Counted from the first letter of the stretch, positions 35,301-45,823 are shown. The stretch is DNA of 64,000 nt from Yponomeuta sedellus (GCA_934045075.1 OW203725.1:20780214-20844213); one strand, 5' to 3'. Notes: a model not told the origin generated them from the letters alone. Program-made: numbers and translations.

Positions 35301-38300
35301 TCTGAGAAAAATGCCTAATTGCGCAGTGATTACCTGCAGAAATCGCTGTGATACATGCTATTCAAAAACAGGGGAGTGTCTTTTCACCGGTAAACCTATT
35401 TTACTCACTATATTCGTCTTATAAACTACGAAAAATCATAATTATAATAATTTTATGTGCAATGTGCATCCCATTACTAAGAACGTAAATGGGACGTATT
35501 TATTACATTGTAGTTACTCCACTGCTGTTTCTATATAGGATTTTCGTGGAAGTTTGCTAACTAGGAAAAGCCAGCCCGCAGTGAACCGTCACGCAAAACT
35601 GATCATTGTTCAATGCGATGTTTCGAGATACGGCCGCATGTATTTGCCGCGAAATGTCAAATTCTCCAGTAGGTCAGCTGGAGACATAGTGATGGGGTAG
35701 TTCCTTTCTTTTCAGACTGATTAAGTATCGACATTATTGAGGCATTAATAATCGTTCGTCCAGACTTCCAAAATTACTAGAACCAATTTTATTATTGTAA
35801 GACTAGGTATCTAGTCTTATCGTCGACTATTGCCCGCGACTCCATCTGCGTAGACTTCAGCTTGCGTTGCTAAGGAAGCTTTTATTTTAGTAGAAGGATT
35901 TTGTCTTATTAAAAACAGGCCTAGCTTCGAACATGTATTTCAAAAAGTTTCTAATAAAGATAAAGAAAAATACGAAAGAAAAATGGATCAAAATACAGAG
36001 GGTATAACTGATTTCCTTTCAAATAAAGTACCATTTGCTCCATCTATTTTACAGAGAAGTGTTTCCAGATGCTAAAGTGGGGGAAAAATATTTCCGTGGG
36101 CAGTTCCTACTTTGAAAATACCAGTAATAACGAGTTCCATAAAGGTTGAGGTACCAGTATATTTAAAATCACGATAAAATTTTACATGGTTTAGAATATT
36201 CAATTATCACTTCACAATCACAATCTTCATTTCATATGGACGACGCATAACTCTCCAAAAGAAAGTGTTTCTAAAGAAACAAATCAGGTGATGTGGTTGT
36301 GGTACTAAATCATAGTCTTATATATTAAATTTTTTATGAGCGTTATGTTATTAATGAAATTCGATTATGCAATGAAAAACAAGTTAAATAAAGCATTTTC
36401 AGTATTTTAATAATTTATTTACCATTTTAGATCCGACAAGTTCTCGAATGGAGACCACAATAGGGTATGTCGGTACTTTCTTATATGTCATATCGGCAAG
36501 TGTAGCGTCGGACGACAAGATGGAGAGAAGATCTCATCCTAGTCGAAGGAAGACGCTGGATGTAAGCCGCTTTCAACTGGTCTTTTTGGAAATCCATGGA
36601 GGAGGCCTATATCCAGCAGTGGATATCTTGTGGCTGAATGATGACGATAATGAAAATATTCTCTGTAGGATTTCAGTCGGATGCTGATTTTATTTTTTTA
36701 ATCTATATATGTTTCGAAAGTTTCATTGAAATTTATTTTGACAAGCTTATAAAAGTTCTATCTATTTACTGTATTTTTAATTAGGAACTTACTTTATTTA
36801 CAGGCCCATGATACATTCCATCACATTTCATGAAAATCACAGCCATAAACATATTCTTTAGTTAATCCTTATAATCCAAGCGTGGCTACTGAATTCCAAT
36901 ATATCGCTGTTACTCAGACAAGTGGCAATTTCTTCAGAAAAATGCTTGTTTTTCGAGTTTATGTGTGTGTTTATTCTATTTTTTATATAGCTGGGTGAAT
37001 TATTTTCAGAGAATGAGAAAGTAATTGCTGTTGTATTCTTAAAAAGTGAGCACTTCATTCTTTCACCCAACAAAAACTGCTGTTAATTTACAGAGTTCTA
37101 ACAGAGTTACCAATATTTAAAGCCAATTTGTAAATGGTAATGTAAGTGCATTTCACGTTACATTGGGATTCATTTAATAAATAAAATACAAAGAAATATC
37201 CAAAATCCAGGTACAAATGCGTCCCTGACCGTGGACATACTCTTCACACAAATATTAGTTCTTTCCATAACCAGGATTGAAACCCAGAAGACCTAGCTTT
37301 CCGGACAGAGTCACTACCAAGTATGCTTCAGTGGTGTTCTGTCCAAACAAATTTAACATATAACCATTTTTAACTTATCGTATTAGTATACAGTACAGGG
37401 GTCATCATCATTATCAAAATAATCAAATTCTATATTAGTAGAAAGCCAAGTTTTGCATCTTTATCATATAATGAAGCCACAAATACTGTCAAAAAGACAC
37501 GTACTTAATAAATATTTACATTTCACAGGACAGTAAATTAAAATAGGGTTTTTTGTTTTCATAATATTGTTTTTGTAAATTTAACATGCTCTGTTTTTTT
37601 GTATCATCCCAACACGAAGTATACTGTTAATAAATGAATAACCTCTCATCGGATCATTTTATCGATATATGTATTATTTGATACAAGTGTTCCATCCCTA
37701 AGGAGTTCACCGACGCTGTTGTTTACGTGTACGAGTGTATTCGTACAATTCTTTTTCATAGTGTGCGAACCAATTAAAAGATTAGAACGCTAGTAAATTA
37801 CTGGACAGACGTGTGCGTGAACCTTATATTTACAATATTGTGCATGTAATGAAAACGCACACATATTCAAAAGTGGCGACAGCGGTACCGGACTTATTTC
37901 GCGGCTAGGGCATATCTCCTTCTTTCTATGATCTGAGGTATGGGCGTTCGAATTTAGGACAATTACCTACTTAATTACCACAAACCGGGGGGCAGCAGCG
38001 CCCCCTGCAGTACTATTCCACCGAACTGCGATCCCCAACCCGCATGCCCAGCGTGGGGATTATGGGCATTATCCCCTATGATAGCATAACGTGGCGCTCT
38101 TTAGGGGAGGGCTATGTCCAGCAGTGGACTAGTATAGCCTGACGAAGACGACAGACATACTTAGCACAAATTTTAGGCTTACATGGGAAATATTTTTATA
38201 GAATTTCTCAATGATTCGCGATACTCATACATAGTTATATATTAAACGGGTAATTTAAGAAAATTACGTTTTACACAATAAATAATCGCGATAAGACCTG

Positions 38301-41300
38301 TTTAAAATATAACAAAATATTTTTATTACCAATAATTTTCATTTTAAGGCTAGCTTTCTATGAGAGTAGAGAAAACAGTTTAATGTTCATTCGACGGGTA
38401 AGGATAATTTGACAGCCAGTAAGTTATAAAATCTACCTAAAACTTATTTACGAAAAATAATTCGGGAGGTCGGAATTATCTCAAAAACCCACCAAGGTTA
38501 TCTGCTTTTGTATTTGTACTGATTATTGTTATGACACAAAGAGATAAGACATTTGTGTCACAGTCGCGCAGATAAAACCTACACCTAACTTTGTTAATTG
38601 CAGCTGCATAATAATCTAACGGCCTAATTTATAAATAAACTATGTCCCAGGCACAGGAGCCTCCGAGTAGTCCCTTCACCCATCTAGTGTGAGTGAAGAT
38701 GCCACTGGACGCTGTAGAAATCATCTCATTACGTAGATGTAAAGGCCATGTTTTTCTTTTATTTATAAAAACACAAATTCTTTAAAACACTCCAAAGAAG
38801 CAGTTTAAATGGTGTCTGGAAGAGATCACTTGTAGTGATAAGGCCGCCGTTTGTACTCTTAGGTTAAGAAATATCTGTGTAATATCCATTTTTATGTACA
38901 ATAAAGTGTTCTCTATCTATCTAAATATTCTGTGGTTACATAATTTCCCTTTACCGCAGACTATTTTAACCGCATCTGAGGAGTGTTTTAGGGATTTGCG
39001 TTTTTATATATTCATACTAATAGAACAAAAAAAATAATAAAAGAAACTACAGTTAGTAATAAACGTTGCAACAGTTGTTGCCATTCGTGAAGTTTTCTCA
39101 TATTTAAAGTTGTTCTTATTACCAAGTTGAGCCTAGATCTCTAATCAAATATGAGCATTATTTAGATCCTGCATACCAAGTGAAGCGCTCGTGGCCTAGT
39201 CAAACCGAGTGATTGGAATAAATCACTTCTGTTAAGCAACAGGCGCGGTCAGGTGCAGGATGGGTGACCGTCCCGTGACTACCGCTTGTGGCATTTTTCC
39301 GAGCGCTTCCGTGCTTCGCAAGGCACGTTAAGCCGTTGGTGCCGGCTGTCATGTAACGGCAGTCGTTGAGCCATGTCAGAGGCCTTCTGGGCAGCTTGAT
39401 AACTTCTGACAGTAAGACCCGCCATTGTCTTACAATCCTCCACCAACCCGGACTTGGCCCCAGTGGTCGAGTATGGCCTAACCTTCCTTCGATGCAGAAA
39501 GAGACCCGTGCCCCAGCAGTGGGGACATACAAGGGTTGATGTCGATACCACGTGTTATTAGAATTTGTGCTGTTTTCCCTTTTTTTTGTTGGTTGTCTGT
39601 AGACTCTTTAAACGTGATAGTTTTCCTTTAAAGTTTGATATGTGCAACTGCCCTGAATTTTTGCACGTTTCTACAATCAACCGTTTAGCCTGGAGGGGAG
39701 TGGGGGATTTGGTAAAACAATAAGGGTTTCAAGGAACCCTAAAAGGTAGGAAAAAATCCTATCCGCCCCAATTACTTAAACATACTCGTATGTATGTATA
39801 TCAGTCTCGTTCCTTTTTGAAATCTGAAGGTGTCTATTCTTCCCAGACGGTTTGCGCTTGCGCATTTTTCTAAAACTTGTTTAATTTCTCGCGGACATTG
39901 TCTTTATTTAAAAAAAACGTACTTTCTACTACTGCCTACTAAGCGAAAAAAACAATAAATTCTGACTTCTAGCTCCATTAACTATATTTCGTCCGTGACT
40001 TTACCCATAACTCAGTCCTCGAAAAAAAAATTATATTTTGATAGAGATAGATAGACAGAGATAGAGAACACTTTATTGCACAACCAGACAAAAGAATACA
40101 ACCATGATTACTTACATCTAAGTAATGTTATAGTGTTAATTTATTGAAGTTTTTTTTTCTAATGTCAAGAGACTACGAAGGTCAGAGAAAAGCACGACTT
40201 CTTGTGTCGGAGGCCAAGACCCACCTCGAGTCGCTAAGCCAGCGGAGTAAGTATTTTGTAATGGGCATGTGCAGTAGCAATTTCTTTATATTGGCAGCCC
40301 TGTGTATACACTCCATGAATCTAGACTCAGGCGCTATGAATCTAGAATGGTAGGTAAACCCCGAAGGTCCCACTAAACCACAAGTCCCACGGCCCGATGA
40401 CTGACAGCCCGCGGCAGGCTTGTAACGCCTGTGAAGGCCTGTCATGGCTCATGCGAAGCAATCCTGCTGAACGGAACCGACAAAAGACGGCAGGCCTCGT
40501 CGGATGCAACTGTTCCCATGGCCTGTCGGCCTGTTTAGGCCCGACCTGTTCTCCGAGAAAACTTGCCCGTGGGACCCTAGTTTAAGAATACCAAAACAAA
40601 AGCTGATTTAAACGACCAAATCTAATTGAGGTTGTAACGGTGCAAACCTCTTTACACAATTTTTTTATTTCTTTAATTCTGTCTATTATTTTCAAAATTA
40701 AAAATTATGTCACCCATTTTTTAAATTTCCTTGAGTTACACTATTTTTTTATTTTTAATGCACTAACCCGTGCTAAGGAACAAATTTAAAAACCAATTTA
40801 GAGGCTAAAAATTTCACCCATGCCGGGATTCGAACCCGCAACCTCTGGCTATCCGTACCAGCGCTCTACCAATTGAGTGATCAGTGAAATTTCGAACCTC
40901 TTTACAATATTCTCTGTATTATTATTGTATTGTAAGTAATGCAATTTGCTTAAGTCAGATGTCGCTGCCTGTACGTAATACAGAGAATATTGTAAATAGG
41001 TTCGAAATTTCACTGATGTCGTGAGTCGCCCATTGGCTCAATTGGTAGAGCGCTGGTACGGATAGCCAGAGGTTGCGGGTTCGAATCCCGGCATGGGTGA
41101 AATTTTTTGCCTCTAAATAGGTTTTTAAATTTGTTCCTTGAGTTTTTGGCATTACATAAATCGTCCTTTACCTGCTTATTCTGTTTTTTATCAAGCTTTC
41201 TGTTTATTATAAATAAAATAAATAAAGCACAGAGTTGAAGTCGTACCAGTTTTACTATTTATAAAACGTTTTACAACTTCACAAGGTGTAATCGAATAAA

Positions 41301-44300
41301 AAATTGAAAATCACAGCGAGAACTATTCTAGTTCTAGACTTGAGACACAACCAAACCAACATCGACTTGCTGTAATATTAGAGAAAATTAGCCAAAATTG
41401 ATGCCCCTTGCAGAACCAGTTGCGTATGCAAAGTGCCAATCATCAACTTTTGGCCCAATATTCAAATTAACATCTGGCAAGAATCTAGTTTTTGTTGAAT
41501 GCCTACTAACTTTTGCCGACACTCCATTGAATATTCCAATTATTGCCTTTTAACGGTTTCAGTCAAAAACGTGGAGTTTTATACGCGTCATTTGTTCGAA
41601 GGATGTAAATTGAGGTGTTTCTGTGAACGTTTGTTTACATTATTATGGTTATTAGAAATGCGATTTGTTATTAATCTTCTTCAGGCTATATTAGTCCACT
41701 GCTGGACACAGCCCTCCCCTAATGAGCGCCATAGCGCAAGGTTGTACTATCATTTGGGGGTAATGCCCATAATCCCCACGCTGGGCATGCGGGTTGGGGA
41801 TCGCAGTTTGGTGGAATTGTACTGCAGGGGGCGCTGCTGCCCACCCCCCGGTTTGTGTCCCTTAGTCGCCTTTTACGACACCCGCGGGAAGAATTTGGGG
41901 TTGGTGCTATTCTCTAGGCCGACACCACACAGCACTGTTATAAATATAAAGGTTTTTCTATGCCTGATAAAAGTAATTTTTTTACCTACACTGCGGGGCC
42001 CAGGCCTTCTCTAAGAGATGATTACCACGTCTGTCACCGCGGATTGGCGGATTACAAGCGCTGAGATATGCGAACAACTCAGACATTCAGGTTTCCTCAC
42101 GATGTTTCGTTTCAAATTGGAAATTGCGAAAATATATTGCATTTCAAAGCGATGCCTGTCATTAAAAGGGTAATTTTTTTTCTTGGGCGCGACTTTGGAT
42201 TGGAGATTTCTGATTTCCTCACGATGTTTGCCGGGAAAGCGGTGGTAATATATTGCGTTATTACTACTACATAAATATTTACAAATGTACTAGTACTTGG
42301 TACATACTCGAATCGAAAGTACACGTTTTCGTTTTCCTTCACGGTTAGCCTGTAATATTGCCACAAAAAAATCGCAAATGTAGATACGCAACTTTGAAAT
42401 CGAACCTGGAGCTCTCGCTTGCGAGTCCACCCACTACCTACTGGGCCACCACCGCTGTGTAGTTAAATCCTACTAATATTATAAATGTAAAAGATTATGA
42501 AGATGTTTGGATGTCCATTACTCAATGAAGGCAATAACGGCTAAACAGAATTATATGAAACTCGGCGTACAGCTAGACAAAGATCTGTAGGACACTTGAT
42601 ATTCCAGTAATGAGTTCCCGTATGATAATACTTATTGTTACTGTAACCGTTTTTCGTGCTAAGATATTTATTTATGGCGTCGTCATGGTAACGACAATCG
42701 TATAAACGGGACTGTTATGTAGTATTCAAAAAATAAATGTTTCTCACGAAAGTGACAAAATTATTATTCATTACATTACAGACAAATATACAAACTACTG
42801 GCTTTATGAGTAAACAACAATTTAGCAATTTACTTCAGACAATAGTCGTACGTAAGCATGAATTTTATTAACTCTGTAAGCAGAGAAATATTAAAATGTA
42901 CCTATAAAACATACATGGCCCTTATCGCGATCAACATAAATGCTAAAATAGAATGAAGAGTTGCACGATATCTCGTAGGTTCTATTCTAAGCATAGAAGT
43001 TCCATTATTATTATATCAGTAGCAAGAAATCCTGCAGTAAACTGTATAATTATTTTAGCTAATGACATTTGTACGCAACATGCGATTTTTTTTTCTCGAG
43101 TTCAGTAACAGAGCTGTAAAAAGTGGTCTATTATTACAGAGTGATGGTGCCTGAAATGTAGTTTGCATTGTGTCTAATAGCTTTGAGTCATGCATTCCCG
43201 TTGGCTTGCTGGCATCTCCGATTGTGTATTTAATCTAAAAGCTATAATACAAGATAAGAATATTCTTTATTGTACACCAGGAAAAAACAAATTTTGCCAA
43301 CTGGCCAATCAACCGTTTTTAAGTATTTTACTTTTTGATAGCGTTTTATATTATTATGCCTACTTTTTAAAAATGGGACAATGTCTTTGTAAAAACAAGC
43401 AAAAGACATTAAAAGATTCCTACAAGTTATTCGCGTTTTCATAAATTTTTAGTGCATTCGTTTCAACAAACATAAAATAGTTGTAAATATACAGCACAAT
43501 TGGCGGCCTTATTGCTTAGAGCAATTTCTTCCAGACTACCTACGATGGAGAGTAACTGCTACAACTGCATTTTGTTCTTGTATATTTCATACCCATGATT
43601 CGAGGCGTTACTAGAAAGTTATACCTGAGATTTCCACATTCAGCCTCACAGTTGGGCCATTGTATACATAGCAAGCGCTGAGGTATGTTAACACTTCATA
43701 CGCTAGGCTTTCCTCACGATATTTTCCTTCGCGGTATTGCTACTATAATTTCACAAATGTAGATAACTTAGAAGACAATGTCATTGGTGCATGCCAGAAT
43801 TCGAACCCCCGACCTCTCGATTGATAAGTCGGCGTTTTACCGATCCGTTACCACCGCGCTCGAAGAGTAATCAATAGCACCAACTTATTTAGGTCACTAC
43901 CAGAACTGATACAGAATGCATGTTTGTGTTTAAATCAAACTAGGCACTAAGAAAGTTCTGCTGAATTGTTTCAGCCATTACTGAAACAGAGACCAAGTGT
44001 AACTAAGAAAATGGGCTAATTATTATCTTTGTAAGAGGCCATTAACCTACAAACAATCACCATGTAGGAAACACTTGGCTCTGGGCAATATTGCTTAATA
44101 AATAGGTTAATACACGGGTTTTTCTTTTAAAATTGTAGGGGAATGTTTTGGTCTGAATTCATGAAGTGACTAATAAATGTTGATGAAGCAAAAGAGATGT
44201 GTCAGGATCATCAGAGATGGCTAATCCTTGTCTCTATCTACCTTTCTAGGATACCAATAGGTATGTGCGACAAATAGTAATCAAAATAGACAGTTAAGGA

Positions 44301-45823
44301 TATGGAAGATCAAAATTGAAGAAAAGTATCCAAAATGCAGTAGAATGTTTAAAAACCTATTTAGAGGCTAAAAATTTCACCTATGCCAGGATTCGAACCC
44401 GCAACCTCTGGCTATCCGTGCCAGAGAAATTTGTTCCTTAGCACGGGTTAGTGCATTAAAATAAAAATAGTATAGCAGTAGAATGTTACTTACTAAATTT
44501 TCAGAGAAACCTGTTACAATACAATTAGGTACACTTTGAATCACTTGTATTTTGTAAATACCATAAGTATGAGCAAAGTAAATATCATAAGTGAGAGCAA
44601 GACAATGCCCAGCAATGTATATAGCCTCAGTCTGGGGGTTTTACCATATTTGTGATGTCCTTGTCTCAAGAAGTCATCATCGTTAACCCATTATTTCCCC
44701 ACCGAGGGGCACGGGTCTCCCCCTTGAGGAAGGTATAGGCCATACTCCACCACCGGGGCCAAGTCCAGAGAGCCAGTAAATTATAACAGTACAGTGCTAT
44801 CATGTGTATTTGACACCTTGCCTGTGATAGACCTAACTGACTTATTCCATGTTAATTTAAAATACTTCAGGATATCAGAATTGTTTGTTTATGGCAGCTG
44901 CTTTCAAAGGCTGTACAGTACACCCAATACAATATAATGTACTAATGTAACTTGCATACCCAAAACAATATTCTTATGTTAGGTCACCATGAAAGTATTT
45001 TCTTATTTGCCTAGCAGTTAAATGCATGTCTACCGGCACAGGTTGTAGGTTCAATTCAAGTCGGGTACAAATACTTGAGGTCAAGGCAAGTTATAGAATT
45101 GTTTTTCTTATTAGAAAAGCTGTAATCACACATTTTGTAGAAAGATGTAGTTGCCACCACAAGTACCAGACACATGGATACATTTGTTATGTATTCATGA
45201 CACGAAAAGAACAGTGAACTTAATAGTTTTGTCTTCTTATATAGTTCTAATAGGTTTAACATTACTAATGATGGAATTGATAACCCTACCTGAATACCAA
45301 TCACAAAAAATGTGACTTAATCCTAAAAAAGTACTAAACAGAGGTGCCTGAAAAAAAATGTGCCTTAAAAGTAATAATTGTTTACACAGGGAATCTGACT
45401 TATCAAAGTCAGAATAATTTATACTATTTTTTTTAGTTTTAATGCACTAACCAATGCAGGTTTTCAGAATAATTTATTTTTATAAAAAATGTCGCTTACC
45501 TTGAAAGAGCTATGCACTAATGTCTCATCCAGGTCGATGACCATACACTTCTTGTGCATATCCTGATGTCTAATGGGCGGGAGCAGCGGCCGTGGGGCAT
45601 GGTCTGACATGACCAGGAGAGGTGGCGAGGATCGGTCATCGGTGGCGCTGGCTGTGCCCCCGGGCGGGCCCTTGCCGCGCCCACCGCGCCAGCAGCACAG
45701 CAGCGAACGCAGAAATCCGCCATTGCCTCCAGATTTCTTGCTGCCCACGGGACTCGCGCCCGGGATAGGCGTAACGTCCCCATCGCTGATCTGTCCCCCC
45801 CCAGACGCACCTGCAACAGTCAT
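23239..45823 (-). CDS. CTDSP: Small CTD phosphatase (SCP/CTDSP), 4 coding exons
   Basis: HAD-superfamily phosphatase that removes phosphate from Ser5 of the RNA polymerase II C-terminal repeat and from some other nuclear proteins. I joined, on the minus strand, 45823-45500, 25713-25532, 23824-23671 and 23397-23239. All junctions are GT-AG with matching phases, giving 272 residues; vertebrate SCP1-3 are about 260-276. The catalytic [12 protein letters not shown] (D97, D99) is in exon 1, the FTAS motif in exon 2, and the [18 protein letters not shown] motif in exon 3. The start is uncertain: ATG 45823 gives a family-typical length, but a TTGCAG acceptor at 45817-45822 overlaps the codons after it, so an upstream first exon is possible. 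Intron 1 is about 19.8 kb and TE-rich; intron 2 holds five decayed copies of the exon 2 3' half. Confidence 0.93.
23671..23824 (-). CDS. CTDSP: CTDSP coding exon 3: motif III
   Basis: Acceptor ATTTCCAG, donor GCT|GTGAGT. Reads [20 protein letters not shown] and then [18 protein letters not shown]; the VDNSP segment is the acidic HAD motif. The exon supplies the last base of the split Arg codon. Confidence 0.95.
24375..24566. mobile_element. MITE with GGGCCCTAGAT ends, copy 2
   Basis: Same ends and same internal blocks (CGAACCTTCTAGGCG, GTCACGTGACCC) as 20516-20702. It is in CTDSP intron 2, just beyond the exon-fragment array. Confidence 0.7.
24651..25512 (-). pseudogene. CTDSP: Five decayed tandem copies of the 3' half of CTDSP exon 2
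   Basis: Units of about 155-180 bp at roughly 24651-24830, 24831-24999, 25000-25180, 25181-25336 and 25337-25512. Each carries the last 100 or so bases of exon 2, the splice donor ACAG|GTAATC (or a close variant) and adjoining intron with CAACGAGCAACGAAGTTA. None carries the exon acceptor or the first half of the exon. Decay is visible: stops in the unit near 25055 (TAG TAG) and in the 25337 unit, frameshifts near 24785, 25240 and 25440, and a 9-base in-frame loss in the 24831 unit. On the gene strand they follow the intact exon. Confidence 0.85.
25532..25713 (-). CDS. CTDSP: CTDSP coding exon 2: phosphatase core with FTAS motif
   Basis: Acceptor CTCCCGCAG, donor ACAG|GTAATC (phase 2). Reads [15 protein letters not shown], then [20 protein letters not shown] and [20 protein letters not shown]. 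The T/S of FTAS is HAD motif II. This is the intact founder of the tandem exon-fragment array on its 3' side. Confidence 0.95.
26401..26640 (+). repeat. Polypurine (GA/GGGA) tract, about 220 bp
   Basis: Near-pure A/G on the + strand, mixed GAGA and GGGAGG units, ending in GGAGTGGGAGTGGGAGAGAC. It is a simple repeat; the long open frames across it on both strands come only from its composition. Lies in CTDSP intron 1. Confidence 0.9.
26962..27015. repeat. Near-perfect palindrome, 54 bp
   Basis: Arms GAAAGTTTGTAAGTATGGAT... and complement, joined through a run of (ATCC)n. GAAAGTTTG is the start of dispersed elements elsewhere (for example about 29635), so this looks like two such ends joined head to head. 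Confidence 0.6.
27105..27300 (+). repeat. LINE C-terminal ORF remnant (QIGDVL...[12 protein letters not shown])
   Basis: Translates to [20 protein letters not shown] and then [16 protein letters not shown]. The same peptide pattern recurs at 32635-32815 and 56510-56720, and as shorter pieces near 44170, 50040 and 51370. It looks like the last codons of a LINE polyprotein; the clade is not determined. Confidence 0.6.
27318..27370. repeat. Perfect palindrome, 26-bp arms, 1-base spacer
   Basis: GCAGGATAAACATTTCGAGT... followed by its exact complement, ending ACTCGAAATGTTTATCCTGC, with a single T between the arms. No ORF or known site. It directly follows the LINE remnant at 27105-27300. Confidence 0.85.
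27772..27872. mobile_element. MITE, 101 bp
   Basis: Ends ACTAACAATCTGTTAATCTA and complement TAGATTAACAGATTGTTAGT, inner block CAGCTGTCA / TGACAGCTG. Arms of about 36 bp around a 29-bp loop. Confidence 0.7.
28233..28407 (+). repeat. Dispersed repeat, copy 3 of 3 (inverted)
   Basis: Complement of the family at 8050-8232 and 11981-12168, ending TACGAAGTTCGCTGGGTCAG. Confidence 0.55.
28649..28895 (+). repeat. tRNA-headed SINE (ACTAGGAAACGAAC family), copy 2
   Basis: Head GGCGCAGCGGTTTGACACGC ... GTCTCGGGTCCGATCCCC, then the CAAACTAGGAAACGAACT body. Full-length relative of 9791-10040. Confidence 0.8.
29620..29830 (+). repeat. Dispersed repeat related to 61010-61210
   Basis: Runs from CACTAATACTATAGAAGCGA to GCGGGGCACAGCTAGTAAAT. 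An inverted relative at about 61010-61210 shares TTCCCGCAGTAAAACGTAG and ACCAAATTTTATTAGTA. This is the usual look of non-autonomous repeats of butterfly and moth introns; the class is uncertain. Confidence 0.5.
31168..31444. mobile_element. MITE with CACCAAATCCTGAGCGAT ends, 277 bp
   Basis: Inverted ends CACCAAATCCTGAGCGATTC and CATCGCTCAGGATTTGGTG. The interior is rich in CGCGATTT. No ORF. Short relative at 8998-9077. Confidence 0.7.
31490..31815 (-). repeat. 5S-rRNA-headed SINE, minus copy
   Basis: Complement of 39183-39546. The 5S-like head is at its right end (GGTCACCCATCC, CCGCGCCTG), but about 10 bases of the head are missing. Tail at 31491 (CAACCCTTTGTATATCCCC). Confidence 0.7.
32635..32815 (+). 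repeat. LINE C-terminal ORF remnant
   Basis: Same peptide as 27105-27300: [20 protein letters not shown] and [15 protein letters not shown]. Confidence 0.55.
33490..33700 (+). repeat. Internal-tRNA SINE with inverted fragment fused to it
   Basis: A minus-sense tail and head piece (33490-33535) runs directly into a plus-sense copy (CACTGATGCCGG-like, tRNA body, AGCCTCTAAATAGG tail). The anticodon region is degraded. Confidence 0.6.
35311..35389 (+). pseudogene. Possible first THAP exon nested in CTDSP intron 1
   Basis: ATG at 35311 opens [20 protein letters not shown] and continues to a G|GTAAAC donor at 35389. The M-P-x-C-x4-C start is typical of THAP zinc fingers. I found no second exon with the W and C-x2-H part in the next kilobase; a frame around 35900-36070 ([16 protein letters not shown]) ends at a stop. 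Either a broken gene or one whose later exons I cannot recognise. Confidence 0.4.
37980..38155 (+). repeat. LINE 3' tail (GGCAGCAGCGCCCCCTGCAG family), plus copy
   Basis: Holds CCCAACCCGCATGCCCAGCG and TGTCCAGCAGTGGACTAGTA before GACGAAGACG. The inverted copy lies at 41680-41900. Similar GCAGTGGA + GATGATGATGA tails lie near 30455-30510, 36595-36660 and, inverted, 56250-56305. Confidence 0.65.
38830..38930 (+). repeat. LINE 3' tail ending AATAAAGTGTTCTCTATCTA
   Basis: Same family as 5090-5200 and 57830-57865; contains GATAAGGCCGCCGTTTGTAC. Confidence 0.55.
39183..39546 (+). repeat. 5S-rRNA-headed SINE (SINE3-type), longest copy
   Basis: The first 110 bases resemble 5S rRNA: TGTTAAGCAACAGGCGCGGT, then GGATGGGTGACCG, then CCGTGACTACCGC. 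These are the 5S stretches that hold the internal Pol III promoter (A box, intermediate element, C box). The body follows, with AAGGCACGTTAAGCCGTTGG, and the tail reads TACAAGGGTTGATGTCGAT. Other pieces: 31490-31815, 11404-11515, about 44690-44770 and 60700-60895. A true 5S gene is ruled out by the missing 5' half and the fused body. Confidence 0.75.
40040..40130 (-). repeat. LINE 3' tail with (TAGA)n, minus copy
   Basis: GATAGAGATAGATAGACAGA then GAACACTTTATTGCACAA, complement of the AATAAAGTG tails. Confidence 0.55.
40755..41140. repeat. Two internal-tRNA SINEs head to head
   Basis: A minus copy (about 40755-40935) and a plus copy (about 40965-41140) face each other. The leaders are separated by about 30-70 bases, forming an inverted repeat of about 160-bp arms. 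The plus copy has a well-kept cloverleaf (GCCCATTGGCTCAATTGGTA ... GGGTTCGAATCCCGGC). Confidence 0.75.
41680..41900 (-). repeat. LINE 3' tail, inverted relative of 37980-38155
   Basis: Complementary blocks ATTAGTCCACTGCTGGACAC, GTGGGGATTATGGGCATT (as complement) and CAGGGGGCGCTGCTGCC. The frame 41499-42014 crosses it by chance. Confidence 0.6.
43640..43860 (-). repeat. tRNA-headed SINE (CCTCACGATGTTTTCCTTC family)
   Basis: Body CAGCCTCACAGTTGGGCC, GGCTTTCCTCACGATATTTT and, on the minus strand, a tRNA-like head ending near GGTCGGGGGTTCGAATTC. Relatives: 27895-28090 (-), 42080-42460, 54750-54990 (+), 57350-57510 (-), and a head-like piece at 23460-23560. Confidence 0.6.
44340..44465 (-). repeat. 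Internal-tRNA SINE, partial minus copy
   Basis: Tail, body B-box (GGATTCGAACCCGCAACCTC) and anticodon stem are present. It then jumps to a plus-sense tail piece (CCTTAGCACGGGTTAGTGCA). Confidence 0.6.
45500..45823 (-). CDS. CTDSP: CTDSP coding exon 1: linker and DxDxT catalytic motif
   Basis: Codes 108 residues: a Gly/Ser/Pro-rich N-terminus with an LLCCW cysteine pair, then [20 protein letters not shown]. The first Asp of DLDET forms the phospho-aspartate intermediate in this family. Donor AAG|GTAAGC, phase 0. The C-C pair sits where vertebrate SCPs also have cysteines. The true 5' limit may be 45816 if the TTGCAG acceptor is used. Confidence 0.92.

Larger units (their letters stand above)
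25714..45499 (-). other. CTDSP: CTDSP intron 1, 19.8 kb, repeat-filled
   Basis: The only coding signals are TE remnants and the possible THAP exon. Stretches with nothing recognised include 25800-26340, 28900-29600, 29840-30380, 32820-33480, 33750-34650, 36700-37900, 38160-38820, 41150-41680, 42480-43600 and 44790-45430. These are AT-rich and have no conserved frame. Confidence 0.6.

Noticed and set aside
39183..39300. 5S rRNA gene
   Set aside because: Only the internal-promoter half resembles 5S; it is fused to a body and tail that recur elsewhere. SINE head.
41499..42014. 171-codon open frame
   Set aside because: Crosses an inverted LINE tail and another dispersed repeat; no domain, and codon content follows the repeats.
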